From assembly GCF_036345155.1 (NCBI RefSeq), contig NZ_CP107772.1, positions 10,664,001 through 10,728,000 of the forward strand: a stretch of 64,000 bases of DNA. The letters are read 5' to 3'. Every line of letters begins with the position of its first letter. Position 1 is the first letter of the stretch. The translations under genes and the position numbers were made by a program. The notes under the pieces are model-generated. The model did not search any database. It was not told the origin of the DNA and worked only from the letters and a program-made list of their open reading frames with translations. This document shows, one piece after another, positions 43,545 through 51,929 of the stretch. Source of the stretch: Streptomyces sp. NBC_00582. Its GTDB lineage: Bacteria; Actinomycetota; Actinomycetes; Streptomycetales; Streptomycetaceae.

Positions 43545-44339
43545 ATGACTGAAGCCGCAGACCGGATCATCGACGCCCTGCGCAGCGGGCACGACCACCT
43601 CGCCGCTGTGGTGCACAGACTCACCACGGCCGATCTCACCCGCCCGTCCGGCGCGTCGGAGTGGGACGTCTCCCAGGTGCTCGGCCATCTGGGCAGCGGC
43701 GCCGAAATAGGCCTGGCCGTACTGGAGGGCGCGATGGGCGGTACGGGTGCCCCCGACGGCGACTTCAACAAGTCGGTGTGGGCCCGCTGGGACGCGATGA
43801 CCCCGGCCGAGCACGCCGAAGGCTTCGTCACCGCCAACCAGGCGCTGGTCGAACGCTACGAGGGCCTCGACGCGGGGGCCCGCAGCGACCTCCGGATCGA
43901 CCTCGGCTTCCTGCCCGCGCCGGTGGACGTCGCGACCGCGGCGGGGCTCCGGCTCGGTGAGCTCACCCACCACTCGTGGGACGTCGAGGTGGCCTTCGAC
44001 CCGTCGACGACCCTGGCGTCCGCCGCGATCGGGCCGCTCCTCGACCAGGCCGGCATGATGCTGGGCTTCATCGGCAAGGCGGACGCCCTGGAGAACCGCC
44101 CCGTCGCCGTCGCGGTGCACACCACCGCACCCGAGCGCGCCTTCGGTCTCTCGGTCGGCGAGACGGTCGCGCTCACCGGCGAACCCGAGAACGCCGACGC
44201 CGTGCTGACGGCTCCCGCCGAGTGGTGGCTGCGACTCGTCGCCGGTCGGCACGCCCCCGCCCACACCCCCTCTTCCGTGACCCTCACCGGTGACACCGTC
44301 ACCCTCGACGACCTGCGCAGGATTTTCCCCGGGTTCTGA
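43545..44339 (+). CDS. Mycothiol-dependent maleylpyruvate isomerase-family (DinB-like) enzyme
   Basis: 264 residues. The N-terminal four-helix DinB-like domain has AVVHRLTTADLTRPSGASEWDVSQVLGHLGSGAEIG and HHSWDVEVAFDP. These supply the His/Glu/His metal ligands used by mycothiol S-transferases and maleylpyruvate isomerases. The C-terminal domain ends VTLDDLRRIFPGF. Family members conjugate or isomerise electrophiles with mycothiol. Its promoter is operator copy D, tying it to the TetR-linked set. Confidence 0.88.
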   Translation: MTEAADRIIDALRSGHDHLAAVVHRLTTADLTRPSGASEWDVSQVLGHLGSGAEIGLAVLEGAMGGTGAPDGDFNKSVWARWDAMTPAEHAEGFVTANQALVERYEGLDAGARSDLRIDLGFLPAPVDVATAAGLRLGELTHHSWDVEVAFDPSTTLASAAIGPLLDQAGMMLGFIGKADALENRPVAVAVHTTAPERAFGLSVGETVALTGEPENADAVLTAPAEWWLRLVAGRHAPAHTPSSVTLTGDTVTLDDLRRIFPGF

Positions 44340-44694
44340 GCCCGGCGGCGAGGCAACGGGTACGGGCCGACCAGCAACCCAAATCGCGGCAGTCGGCTTC
44401 GCTGGTCTCGATCTCGTACAGGGCTGTCGTCACCACGGGGCGAGGAGGGTTGCCAGGAACTCGCAAGCGTCGTCCTCGTGCGGGGTCCCTGTAGGAGGAG
44501 TGATCGCTGACGTGGAACACCGTGTCCTTCGCAGCGATGTGTACCCGGGCCGACGTGGACGGCGTGGTGCGTGGGTTTCATGCCGACGTCGTCGGGGATG
44601 TCCAGGCCCGCCGCGCACACCCCGGCGTCCCCGGCGATGAGCACGGCACGGGCCTCGCGGACACGGGGCCGGACCAGCACACCGGCGAGACGGG
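44340..44694. other. Intergenic, downstream decay of the UBP-type gene
   Basis: Minus-strand sequence continuing after the truncated gene at 44695 reads VLIAGDAGVCAAGLDIPDD in another frame but matches nothing I know. No gene supported. Confidence 0.35.
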
Positions 44695-44757
44695 TCAGCC
44701 CCTCGTCCCGGCCCCGTTGGGCGGGACGCCGGGGTCGATTCCGGTGTCCTTGGTCAT
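44695..44757 (-). pseudogene. N-terminal stub of a UBP-type zinc-finger protein gene
   Basis: ATG at 44757 overlaps the kinase stop (ATGA). The 20 codons TKDTGIDPGVPPNGAG then stop. From memory, streptomycete kinase-reductase pairs of this kind are followed by a UBP zinc-finger gene starting with IDP-x-VPPSGTGC; here the frame is lost just before the first zinc Cys. Confidence 0.5.
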
Positions 44758-46232
44758 GAGGGCTCCTGGGCCGGGTCGGGGACGGTATCGGGCTCGGTGT
44801 CGATGGCGGTGAGGGGGAGCAGCACCTGGAAGCGGGTGTCGCCGGGTACGGACTCGACTTTCAGGTCACCGTGGTGCTTGTTGACGACGATCCGCCAGGA
44901 GATGTCGAGCCCGAGCCCGGTGCCCTCGCCCACCGGTTTGGTGGTGAAGAAGGGGTCGAAGATCCGCCCGCGGATGTCCGCCGGCACCCCGGGCCCGGTG
45001 TCCCGGAACTCCACCAGCAGCCGGTCGTGCTCCAGCGCGGTCCGGACGGTCAACGTCCCCTCCCCGCCCACACTGTTCATGGCCTGCACCGCGTTGTCGA
45101 TCAGGTTCGTCCACACCTGGTTCAGCTCGGCCGGGTAGGCCGGAATCCTCGGCAGGGTCCGGTCGTACTCCTTGACCACCTTGATCTGCTGCCCGATCTT
45201 CCCGGACAGCATCATCAGCGTGCTGTCGAGGAGTTCGTGCACATCCGTGACCTGGTAGGGCGCGCGGTCCAGCTGCGAGTACTGCTTGGCGGCGTCGACG
45301 AGGTGCGAGATACGGGTGGTGGAGTCCTCGATCTCGGACATCAACAGCTCGGCCTCGACCGTGTAGTTGAGGCACTCGATGGCACTGGGCAGGATCTCCT
45401 GCTCGCCGATGGCCGCCGCGACCTGCTCCAGCCAGTCGACGTCGAGACCGGCCTGCACGAAGGTCGGCGCGATCTGCCAGCCGTTTGGGACACCGTGGTC
45501 GTCCAGCCAGTCGGCGAGTTCGTCCTCCCGGTCGGACGCCTCGAGCGGGCTCAGTGCCGACGCCTTGGAGACCCGCTCGGCCGTACGCTCCTGGAGGTCG
45601 ACCAGGGCCTTCAGGACGTCGCCGTGGTAGGGGCCCGAGGCGATGGCGCCGAGCTTGTTGCGCATGTGCGCGACCCGGTCCCTGAGTGACGAGGTGGCTC
45701 GTGCGGCCGCCGCGGCCGGGTTGTTGAGCTCATGGGTGAGGCCTGCGGACAGCGAGCCCAGCGCGAGCAGCCGTTCGCGCTGCCCGACGGCCCGCTGAAA
45801 GGTCTGCGAACCGAGGGCGAGCCCCTCCAGGAGATGGACCGCCATCGGAAACCACTCGTGGACGAGGTTCGCGAACGATGCGGCGGGCAGCACGAAGAAC
45901 CGCGTCGGCTCCGACACCCGCACCGAGTTCATGTACCGCTGCGGTTTCCCGTCCCAGAGGTACGCCATCACGGCCCCCGCGTACACCCCTCGCTGGGACG
46001 TGCGGCTCACCTCGATGTCGTCGCTGCCCACCCGGCGCGACATGACGAGCGTGCCCTCGACCATCACGTAGAAGTCGGTCGCCGGGTCACCTTCGGTGAA
46101 CACAGGTCCGGGGCCGAACAGTTCGACCCGTCCCGCGCTGCACAGCCTGTCGAGCTGCTCGGCACTGAGCTTCTCGAAGAGGAACAGCGACCCGATCTCC
46201 TCGGGGGCGCACGGCATCAGTTGCCCGCTCAT
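44754..46232 (-). CDS. Cyclic-nucleotide-domain sensor histidine kinase-like ATPase
   Basis: 492 residues from the ATG at 46232, overlapping the reductase stop (ATGA). The N-terminal cNMP-binding-like domain (~15-125) is followed by a dimerisation helix with LSAGLTHELNNPAAAA (His167, the phospho-acceptor H-box form). The HATPase domain has N-box NLIDNAVQAMNS, G1 DTGPGVPADIRG, F-box FDPFFTTK and G2 GEGTGLGLDISW. No membrane helix, so it is a soluble sensor. The overlapping upstream reductase carries the receiver domain, so kinase and receiver likely form a phosphorelay that controls a redox enzyme. Confidence 0.92.
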   Translation of the reverse strand: MSGQLMPCAPEEIGSLFLFEKLSAEQLDRLCSAGRVELFGPGPVFTEGDPATDFYVMVEGTLVMSRRVGSDDIEVSRTSQRGVYAGAVMAYLWDGKPQRYMNSVRVSEPTRFFVLPAASFANLVHEWFPMAVHLLEGLALGSQTFQRAVGQRERLLALGSLSAGLTHELNNPAAAAARATSSLRDRVAHMRNKLGAIASGPYHGDVLKALVDLQERTAERVSKASALSPLEASDREDELADWLDDHGVPNGWQIAPTFVQAGLDVDWLEQVAAAIGEQEILPSAIECLNYTVEAELLMSEIEDSTTRISHLVDAAKQYSQLDRAPYQVTDVHELLDSTLMMLSGKIGQQIKVVKEYDRTLPRIPAYPAELNQVWTNLIDNAVQAMNSVGGEGTLTVRTALEHDRLLVEFRDTGPGVPADIRGRIFDPFFTTKPVGEGTGLGLDISWRIVVNKHHGDLKVESVPGDTRFQVLLPLTAIDTEPDTVPDPAQEPS

Positions 46233-47905
46233 GACTGCTCCAGATACCGGTGGACGAGCATCACGGCCATGGCTCCCTCTCCGACGGCGGACGCGACCCG
46301 CTTCGCGGACTCGGCGCGCGCGTCCCCGGCGACGAACACGCCGGGAATGTCGGTCTCCAGGTGGTACGGCGGCCGGTCCAGCTCCCAGTTGGCCGGTGGC
46401 CGCCCGTCGGCGGTCAGATCGGGCCCGGCGAGGATGAACCCGCGCTCGTCCCGCGACACCGTGCCGTCCAGCCAGTCGGTCAGCGGGGCCGCGCCGATGA
46501 ACACGAACAGCCATTGCGCGTCGACGAGTTCGGTCTGCCCGCTCGTCGTGTCGCGCAACGTCAGCTGTTCCAGGTGGTTGTCGCCGTGCGCGGCCTCGAC
46601 GACCGTGTGGGCCCGTACAAAGATGTTCGGCGACTCGGCGATCTGCTGGATCAAATAGTGCGACATCGACGCGGTGAGGTCCGCTCCGCGCACCAGCAGA
46701 GTGACCGACTTGGCGCCCCGGGCCAGGTACATCGCCGCCTGCCCGGCCGAGTTGGCGCCGCCGACGATGTACACGTCGTGGCCCTGGCAGGCGGCGGCCT
46801 CGGTGAGCGCGGACCCGTAGAACACCCCGCGGCCCGACAACTCGTCGGCACCCGGCGCCTCCAGCTTCCGGTACGACACACCGGTCGCCAGGATCACGCT
46901 GTGCGCCGCGATCTGCGACCCGTCCGCGAACCGTACGAGCCGGGCCGCCCCGCTGCTCTCCAGACCGGTCACCTCCCGCGCGGAGAGGATCTCGGCGCCG
47001 AACTTGGTGGCCTGGCGTCGCGCCCGGTCGGTGAGCTGGCCGCCGGAGACGCCGTCGGGGAAGCCCAGGTAGTTCTCGATCCGCGAGCTCTGTCCGGCCT
47101 GCCCGCCGGTCGCCGACCGCTCCACGAGCACCGTACGCAGCCCCTCCGAGGCCCCGTACACCGCCGCACCGAGCCCTGCCGGGCCGCCGCCGATGACGAC
47201 CAGGTCGTAGAAGTCGGCCGTGGGTGTCGTCGCCAGGCCCACGTGCGCGGCCAGTTCCGGCACCTCCGGCTCGACGAGCGCCGTACCTTCCGCCGTGATC
47301 ACCACCGGCAGCCGCTGCCCGTCCTGCCCTGCGGCGGTCAGCAGCCGCTGCCCCTCGGGCTCCTCGGTGGAGTACCAGCGGTACGGCACCTGGTTGCGGG
47401 CCAGGAACTCCCGTACGTCCGACGAGCGGGCCGACCAGCGGTGTCCGATCACCTTGGTGGCGGGCACCGGCTTGTAGTCGCTGCACCGCCACGCCTCCAG
47501 CAGGTCGTCCAGGACCGGGTAGAGCTTCTCCTCGGGCGGGTCCCATGGCTTGAGGAGGTAGTGGTCGAGGTCGACGACGTTGATCGCGTCGATTGCCGCG
47601 TTGGTGTCCGCGTAGGCGGTCAGCAGCACCCGCCGGGCGCCCGGATAGATGTCCAGGGCCTGTTCGAGGAACTCGATGCCGTTCATCTGCGGCATGCGGT
47701 AGTCGGCCAGGATCACCGCCACGAGGTCGCCGCGCAGCTTCAGTTCCCGCAGCGCCTCCAGCGCGGACTCGCCGGACTCCGCGCGCACGATCCGGTACGA
47801 GGCGCCGTAGCGCCGCCGCAGGTCGCGGGCGACGGCGCGGGAGACCCCGGGGTCGTCGTCCACGGTCATGATGACGGTCCGCGCAGCGTCCGCGGTCTGT
47901 GCCAT
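46229..47905 (-). CDS. Receiver domain fused to thioredoxin-reductase-like FAD enzyme
   Basis: 558 residues from the ATG at 47905. Residues ~12-130 form a response-regulator receiver (IMTVDDDPGVSRAV, phospho-Asp in ILADYRMPQMNG, Thr/Lys in LLTAYAD and LLKPWDP). Residues ~235-550 form the TrxR fold (LVVIGGGPAGLGAAVYGASEG, ATGGQAGQSSRIENYLGFP, YIVGGANSAGQAAMYLARGAK, VFVAGDARAESAKRV). At the place of the redox disulfide it reads FYGSALTEAAACQG, so the CxxC is absent and the enzyme is not a classical disulfide reductase. Operon with the kinase. Confidence 0.92.
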   Translation of the reverse strand: MAQTADAARTVIMTVDDDPGVSRAVARDLRRRYGASYRIVRAESGESALEALRELKLRGDLVAVILADYRMPQMNGIEFLEQALDIYPGARRVLLTAYADTNAAIDAINVVDLDHYLLKPWDPPEEKLYPVLDDLLEAWRCSDYKPVPATKVIGHRWSARSSDVREFLARNQVPYRWYSTEEPEGQRLLTAAGQDGQRLPVVITAEGTALVEPEVPELAAHVGLATTPTADFYDLVVIGGGPAGLGAAVYGASEGLRTVLVERSATGGQAGQSSRIENYLGFPDGVSGGQLTDRARRQATKFGAEILSAREVTGLESSGAARLVRFADGSQIAAHSVILATGVSYRKLEAPGADELSGRGVFYGSALTEAAACQGHDVYIVGGANSAGQAAMYLARGAKSVTLLVRGADLTASMSHYLIQQIAESPNIFVRAHTVVEAAHGDNHLEQLTLRDTTSGQTELVDAQWLFVFIGAAPLTDWLDGTVSRDERGFILAGPDLTADGRPPANWELDRPPYHLETDIPGVFVAGDARAESAKRVASAVGEGAMAVMLVHRYLEQS

Positions 47906-47959
47906 ACGTCTCTCACCTCGAGTGATCGGATCACCGGTCGGCGCCGGCTCGGTGCCGCG

Positions 47960-48150
47960 CCGCCTTTCAGACATTGTGTGGTCGTCGCCCTGCTTCGCTC
48001 CGGTCGGCTCCGCCGCGGGCCGAGCAGGCAGAACTCGTTGCCGTGCGGGTCCACCAGTGTGGTCCAGGACTGCTCTCCCTGGCCGATCTCCACGTGCCGC
48101 GCCCCGAGGACCGGCAGCCGGTCGACCTCGGTCTGCCGGACGGCCCCGCG
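47960..48150 (-). pseudogene. VOC/glyoxalase-like C-terminal remnant
   Basis: The minus strand reads RHVEIGQGEQSWTTLVDPHGNEFCLLGPR, the end of a VOC-superfamily protein with its metal-ligand Glu (NEFCLL). No N-terminal module remains. It lies between the hydrolase and the reductase-kinase pair. Confidence 0.7.
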
Positions 48151-48192
48151 ACGCCCATTCGGGTGGTCTCGCCGCGGGGGTCGAGTGATCCG

Positions 48193-49035
48193 CTACTGGG
48201 CCCATGCCGCGATCCGTTCCGCGATCGCCTCGGGGGCCTCGACGTGCAGGAAGTGACCGACGTCGGGGACGATCTCCAGCGCGTGCGGGGCGGCGAACCG
48301 ATGCCGGTCGTCGATCTGCGGGGGGAGGATGCCGCCGTCGTCGGCACCGTGGAGCTGCAGCAGGGGTACCTTGATCGGCTGAGACGTGCGGCGCAACACC
48401 CCGAGCATGCTGGGTCGCATCATCTGCCGGTAGTACTTCAGGGGCGCGGGCATGCTCGCCCGCAGGTCCTTGTGCAGCTCCGCCTGGAGAGCTGGATCGA
48501 GCGAGAGGCCGGGCGACCACTGACGCCAGAGGTGGTCGATGAGGGCGAGATCGCGGGCGCCGGCCAGCCAGCCGGTTCCCGGCAGTTGAAAGAGCCCCAT
48601 GTGCCAGCTCCGGCGCAGCTGCGCGGGGCGCAGCAGCTTCAGGAACGTGCGTGGGTGGGGGATGGCGAGCGTGACCGCGCGTTCGATCCGCTCCGGCGCG
48701 GTGGCGACGGCATCGTAGGTGATGAAGGCGCCCCAGTCGTGGCCGACCAACTCCACGGCTCGCCCGGGAGACCAGCGGTCGATCAGCGCGAGCACGTCGC
48801 TGGTGAGGGATGCGAAGTCGAACGGCCCCGCGGTCGGGGACGGCGCGTAACCGCGAAGCCAGGGTGCGAGGACGTGACGTCCGCGGCGGCCGAGCTCGGC
48901 GAGGAAGGGCTTCGCGGTCGGCGGATGGTCCGGGAAGCCGTGCAGGACGAGCGTCGGTCGCCCATCGGGGTCACCACCCTGCAGCGCGTGGAAGGTGCCG
49001 TGTGGCAGGTCGAACGTGACGTGTTCGAACTCCAT
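48193..49035 (-). CDS. Alpha/beta hydrolase, epoxide hydrolase-like
   Basis: 280 residues from the ATG at 49035, where the fold begins (MEFEHVTFDLPHGTFHALQGG); an ATG at 49110 would add 25 residues and neither has a good ribosome site. LVLHGFPDHPPT (oxyanion), LVGHDWGAFITYDA (Asp nucleophile), LHGADDGGILPP and DVGHFLHVEAP (His). Lies downstream of the SDR gene on the same strand and so probably belongs to the transcript starting at operator copy E. Confidence 0.9.
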   Translation of the reverse strand: MEFEHVTFDLPHGTFHALQGGDPDGRPTLVLHGFPDHPPTAKPFLAELGRRGRHVLAPWLRGYAPSPTAGPFDFASLTSDVLALIDRWSPGRAVELVGHDWGAFITYDAVATAPERIERAVTLAIPHPRTFLKLLRPAQLRRSWHMGLFQLPGTGWLAGARDLALIDHLWRQWSPGLSLDPALQAELHKDLRASMPAPLKYYRQMMRPSMLGVLRRTSQPIKVPLLQLHGADDGGILPPQIDDRHRFAAPHALEIVPDVGHFLHVEAPEAIAERIAAWAQ

Positions 49036-49144
49036 GGGTGTCAGCCGTTTCCAAGAGTGGTCGGGCGAGAGTTTGCTGATGCCGGCTTCTGTGTCTCTGG
49101 TTCTGGACATGTGCGTCTGCTCGGGCGCCGGGTGTACTGCGGGG

Positions 49145-49960
49145 TCAGCCGGCCAGTCGGTTGAGCTTGCGGACCTGTTGGTCGAAGGCGCGCGAGGGCA
49201 CGATCCGGCGCAGGGCGCTGACGCGTCTGGCCATCGGGCCGGCGGTGTAGCGGAGCTTGGGCTTGGAATCGGTGGCGGCCGCGACGATCACCTTCGCGAC
49301 GACGTCCGGGTGGTCGGCGTTGCGCACGGCCGTGGCCAGCACGTCCCGGGAGATCTCCCGCTGTGCGGCGTAGATCGGCAGGGGCGCGTCGGGCGCCATG
49401 CTGCTCGCCTCGAAACTCGTGCTGGTGTAGGCCGGCTCGACCAGCAGCACCCGGACGCCGTGCTCGCGAAGCTCGTGGTCGACGGACTCGGAGTAGCCCT
49501 CGACCGCGTGCTTGGTGGCGGCGTAGACGGCCATGAAGGGGGCTGGGATCAGACCGAGGACCGAGGAGACGTTGACCACGCGGCCACTGCCCTGGGCGCG
49601 CATGTGGGGCAGCACTGCGTTGGTCATCCGCATCACGCCGAAGACGTTGATGTCGAAGACCTCCTTGGCCTGGTGGATCGAGCTCTCCTCGCCGGCGCCG
49701 ACCGCGCCCACGCCGGCGTTGTTGACCAGGACGTCGATTCGGCCGAACCGCTCGATCACCTCCTCGACCAGGGAGCGGACCGACTCGTCGTCGGCCACGT
49801 CGAGATCGAGGAACGTCACCCCGGGGAGCGGCTCGGCGTTCGCCGCGTTGCGGCTCGTGCCGACCACCGCGAAGCCGGCACCCACGAGGGCGCGCGCTGC
49901 CGCCCGCCCGATCCCGGAGGAGGCGCCCGACACGAGGGCTACTGGGGGAGCTGTCTGCAT
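49145..49960 (-). CDS. Short-chain dehydrogenase/reductase
   Basis: 271 residues from the ATG at 49960 (GAAGGA upstream); ATG at 50017 is possible. Cofactor motif VSGASSGIGRAAARAL, LVNNAGVG, catalytic Ser in VNVSSVLG and YAATK. Classical SDR; the basic residue after the second strand (TSRN) favours NADP. Promoter is the TTGACA side of operator copy E (50098-50103 and 50074-50079), divergent from the TetR gene. Confidence 0.92.
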   Translation of the reverse strand: MQTAPPVALVSGASSGIGRAAARALVGAGFAVVGTSRNAANAEPLPGVTFLDLDVADDESVRSLVEEVIERFGRIDVLVNNAGVGAVGAGEESSIHQAKEVFDINVFGVMRMTNAVLPHMRAQGSGRVVNVSSVLGLIPAPFMAVYAATKHAVEGYSESVDHELREHGVRVLLVEPAYTSTSFEASSMAPDAPLPIYAAQREISRDVLATAVRNADHPDVVAKVIVAAATDSKPKLRYTAGPMARRVSALRRIVPSRAFDQQVRKLNRLAG

Positions 49961-50053
49961 GGTGGTTCCTTCGGTTGTGTGGCCATGACCGACACGGTGC
50001 GCGCACCGGTTCTGCAAGCCCGGACCAAGCCGGTCCCGGTGAGCTCAGAAAGG

Positions 50054-50104
50054 TTGTGTACTGAACAGTCGGAAACCTAGGCGGTTCTGTACTGGGTTGT
50101 CAAG
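50054..50104. promoter_or_regulatory. Bidirectional promoter/operator repeat, copy E
   Basis: Reference copy: lies between divergent SDR (minus) and intact TetR (plus) genes. TTGTGTACTG and TTCTGTACTG form a direct repeat around the CCTAGG core. Overlapping promoters on the two strands make it a natural site for TetR repression of both directions. Confidence 0.8.
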
Positions 50105-50132
50105 AAGGGTGGGTCCGCTTTACCGTCTTTGT

Positions 50133-50756
50133 ATGGCGAGACCACGAAGCTTTGACCCCGACCACGTCCTGCATGCCGCTGAGCGGCAGTTCCGCGCCTC
50201 GGGCTACAACGGCACGAGCGTCGACGACATCAGCGCCGCCACCGGCCTGGGCCGCGGCAGCCTCTATGCCGCGTTCGACGGCAAGCACGGCGTGCTGCTG
50301 CAGGCGATGACCGGCTACTTCGCCCGGCTGGCGCAGGGTCCGCGGAAGATGCTCGACGGACCGGATGAGGGCGCCCTGGAACGACTGCACGCGTACTTGC
50401 TGCGCGCCGTCCACGGGGTGCCGCTCGCCGCCGACGTACCCCCCGCCGATGACCGGGCGGCGGCGGCCTGCTTCGCCGCCAAGATGGCCCTGGAGGTCGG
50501 CGGCTCCGATCCCGAGGTGCAACGCCTGGCCAACGACTGCTTCTCCGTGGTCCGGACGGCGGTGGCCGACTGCGTGCGAGCGGCGCAGCGCAACGGCGAC
50601 ATCGACCCCGACGCGGACCCCGACGACCTCGCCTACCTTGTGCTGACCGTCATCCGCGGCAGCGATGTCGTAGGCGCGTACGGCCACGGCCCCGACCGCC
50701 TGACCTCGATCGCGGAGACCGCGTTCGCCCTGCTGCCCCGCCCGCGCCACCACTGA
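50133..50756 (+). CDS. TetR-family regulator
   Basis: 207 residues. N-terminal DNA-binding domain ARPRSFDPDHVLHAAERQFRASGYNGTSVDDISAATGLGRGSLYAAFDGKHGVL, then a TetR_C-type ligand domain with CFAAKMALEVGGSDPEVQRLANDCF containing two Cys. The DNA-binding motif is of the AcrR/electrophile-sensing kind. Divergent from the SDR gene across operator copy E; a decayed paralogue accompanies copy D. Predicted regulator of all five copies. Confidence 0.93.
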   Translation: MARPRSFDPDHVLHAAERQFRASGYNGTSVDDISAATGLGRGSLYAAFDGKHGVLLQAMTGYFARLAQGPRKMLDGPDEGALERLHAYLLRAVHGVPLAADVPPADDRAAAACFAAKMALEVGGSDPEVQRLANDCFSVVRTAVADCVRAAQRNGDIDPDADPDDLAYLVLTVIRGSDVVGAYGHGPDRLTSIAETAFALLPRPRHH

Positions 50757-51023
50757 CAAGGGCACGGCCGGCCTCGTCGCACAGGCATCTGATGCGGTCG
50801 GCCCGCTTCGACGCCGCGCAGGCACGGCCCGAAGGTGTACCGCCGCCGGGGTCGTCTGGGCGGTTGGCGAAGAACACCGCCCGCATCCAGTCGAGTTGCT
50901 CCACCGCATGCGCGGTGTCGCCGGGCTTGAACTACACGGTCATTCGCCGAACGCCTCGCCGCCAGCAGGCGGTGGTACTTCGGCCGCCGCCTGGAGGCAC
51001 ATGCAGTTACGGAAACTAATCGA
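50757..51023. other. Junction sequence
   Basis: Between the TetR stop and the Ku fragment; minus-strand QLDWMRAVFFANRPDDPGG looks faintly coding but has no context. The first ~50 bases after the TetR stop are also found after the decayed TetR at 43.2 kb, so they belong to the duplicated block. Confidence 0.35.
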
Positions 51024-51521
51024 TCAGGGACTCCAACCGCCATCGCGAAGTATGCGTGGTCCGGCCGCGAGCGCCTGGGGCTGTTGCGGGTGCGCGGCGA
51101 TGCGATCGTGCTGCATGCCATGCGCTGGCCGGACGAGATCCGCGACCCTGCCGAGCTGCTGCCTCCGCGGGTGGAGGTCTCCGAGGAGGAGATCGAGGGC
51201 GCAATCGCGCTGCTGGAGACGATGACCCGTGAGGACCTGGAAGGCCCGGAGTTCAGGGATGCCTACACCGAGGCCATGGCGCAGATCATCGAGGCGAAGC
51301 GGCAGGACCGTGAGCTGCCCGAGGCGCCGGAGCCGGAGGAGCCGAGCCAGGTGCTCGATCTGATGGCCGCGCTGAACGAGTCCGTGGCCAAGGCGAAGGC
51401 GGCCCGCGGCGAGGAGTCGAAGCCGAGGAAGAAGGCCGCAGCCAAGAAGGCAACCGCGAAGACGCCGGCCAAGAAGACCGCGGCGAAGAAGACGACCGCC
51501 CGCCAGTCCCGCAGCGCCTGA
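51024..51521 (+). pseudogene. Ku (NHEJ) C-terminal fragment
   Basis: Open frame from ~51024: AIAKYAWSGRERLGLLRVRGDAIVLHAMRWPDEIRDP, then VSEEEIEGAIALLETMT and YTEAMAQIIEAKRQDRE. This is the second half of bacterial Ku, ending in the Lys/Ala-rich tail (KKAAAKKATAKTPAKK) typical of actinobacterial Ku. About 130 N-terminal residues of the DNA-encircling barrel are missing. An internal ATG (51084) could allow a tail-only product, but a working Ku is unlikely. A ligase remnant is at 32 kb. Confidence 0.8.
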
Positions 51522-51522
51522 C

Positions 51523-51861
51523 TCACCCTTCCAGGTAGCCGAGCATGCTGTCCGGCCGGCACTGCGGGCAGGCGGGTACGCCCTCGGTGAGCGCGCGCAG
51601 GGCCGTCATCCGGTCGACGCCCTTCGAACGCTTCCCCCCGTTCCAGCAGTTTCCCGCGTGCACATACACCGCTTCCTCGCCGGACAGGCCGCGCTCGATC
51701 AGCCAGTCCGGCGCCGGGGGCCGGGCCGCGAGACCGTGCCGCCGCTCGGCTTCGCGCCGTTCCTCCGTCCGGATCCACCGGTCGATCTGGGTGAGCTGCT
51801 GCTCGGCGACGCGGCGGGCGAAGCGCAGCATCTCCAGCCGGGACGGCAATCTATCGGTCAC
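51523..51861 (-). CDS. DUF6233-type protein, apparently leaderless
   Basis: 112 residues from a GTG at 51861: LEMLRFARRVAEQQLTQIDRWIRTEERREAERRHGL followed by PDWLIERGLSGEEAVYVHAGNCW and VPACPQCRPDSMLGYLE. It is a Streptomyces-restricted family of unknown function with a Cys/His pattern. No ribosome site precedes the GTG, but TAGAAT on the same strand ends 7 bases upstream, as expected for a -10 box of a leaderless mRNA. Divergent from the zinc-ribbon gene at 51930. Confidence 0.8.
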   Translation of the reverse strand: MTDRLPSRLEMLRFARRVAEQQLTQIDRWIRTEERREAERRHGLAARPPAPDWLIERGLSGEEAVYVHAGNCWNGGKRSKGVDRMTALRALTEGVPACPQCRPDSMLGYLEG

Positions 51862-51929
51862 ATGTTCGATTCTAGGGGATAGGCTGCCCACCGGCATGAC
51901 GAGGGGGAGAGCACAGGGAGGAGGACGCG

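Noticed and set aside
46250..48256. 668-codon plus-strand frame opposite the receiver-reductase gene
   Set aside because: Pure antisense shadow; no start site, no domain, and the opposite strand carries two int-frame conserved domains.
47906..48520. N-terminal extension of the receiver-reductase frame
   Set aside because: The extra ~205 codons are Arg/Pro-rich and antisense or off-frame to the VOC remnant and hydrolase gene; the receiver domain begins properly at the ATG at 47905.
36965..50104. CRISPR-like interpretation of the five 51-bp repeats
   Set aside because: Copies are thousands of bases apart, one is inverted, and each overlays promoter boxes; there are no regular spacers or cas genes.
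35090..50756. Secondary-metabolite biosynthetic cluster
   Set aside because: Monooxygenase, reductase, methyltransferase and exporter are present, but no scaffold-forming enzyme (PKS, NRPS, terpene synthase, RiPP precursor) is visible; detoxification fits better.
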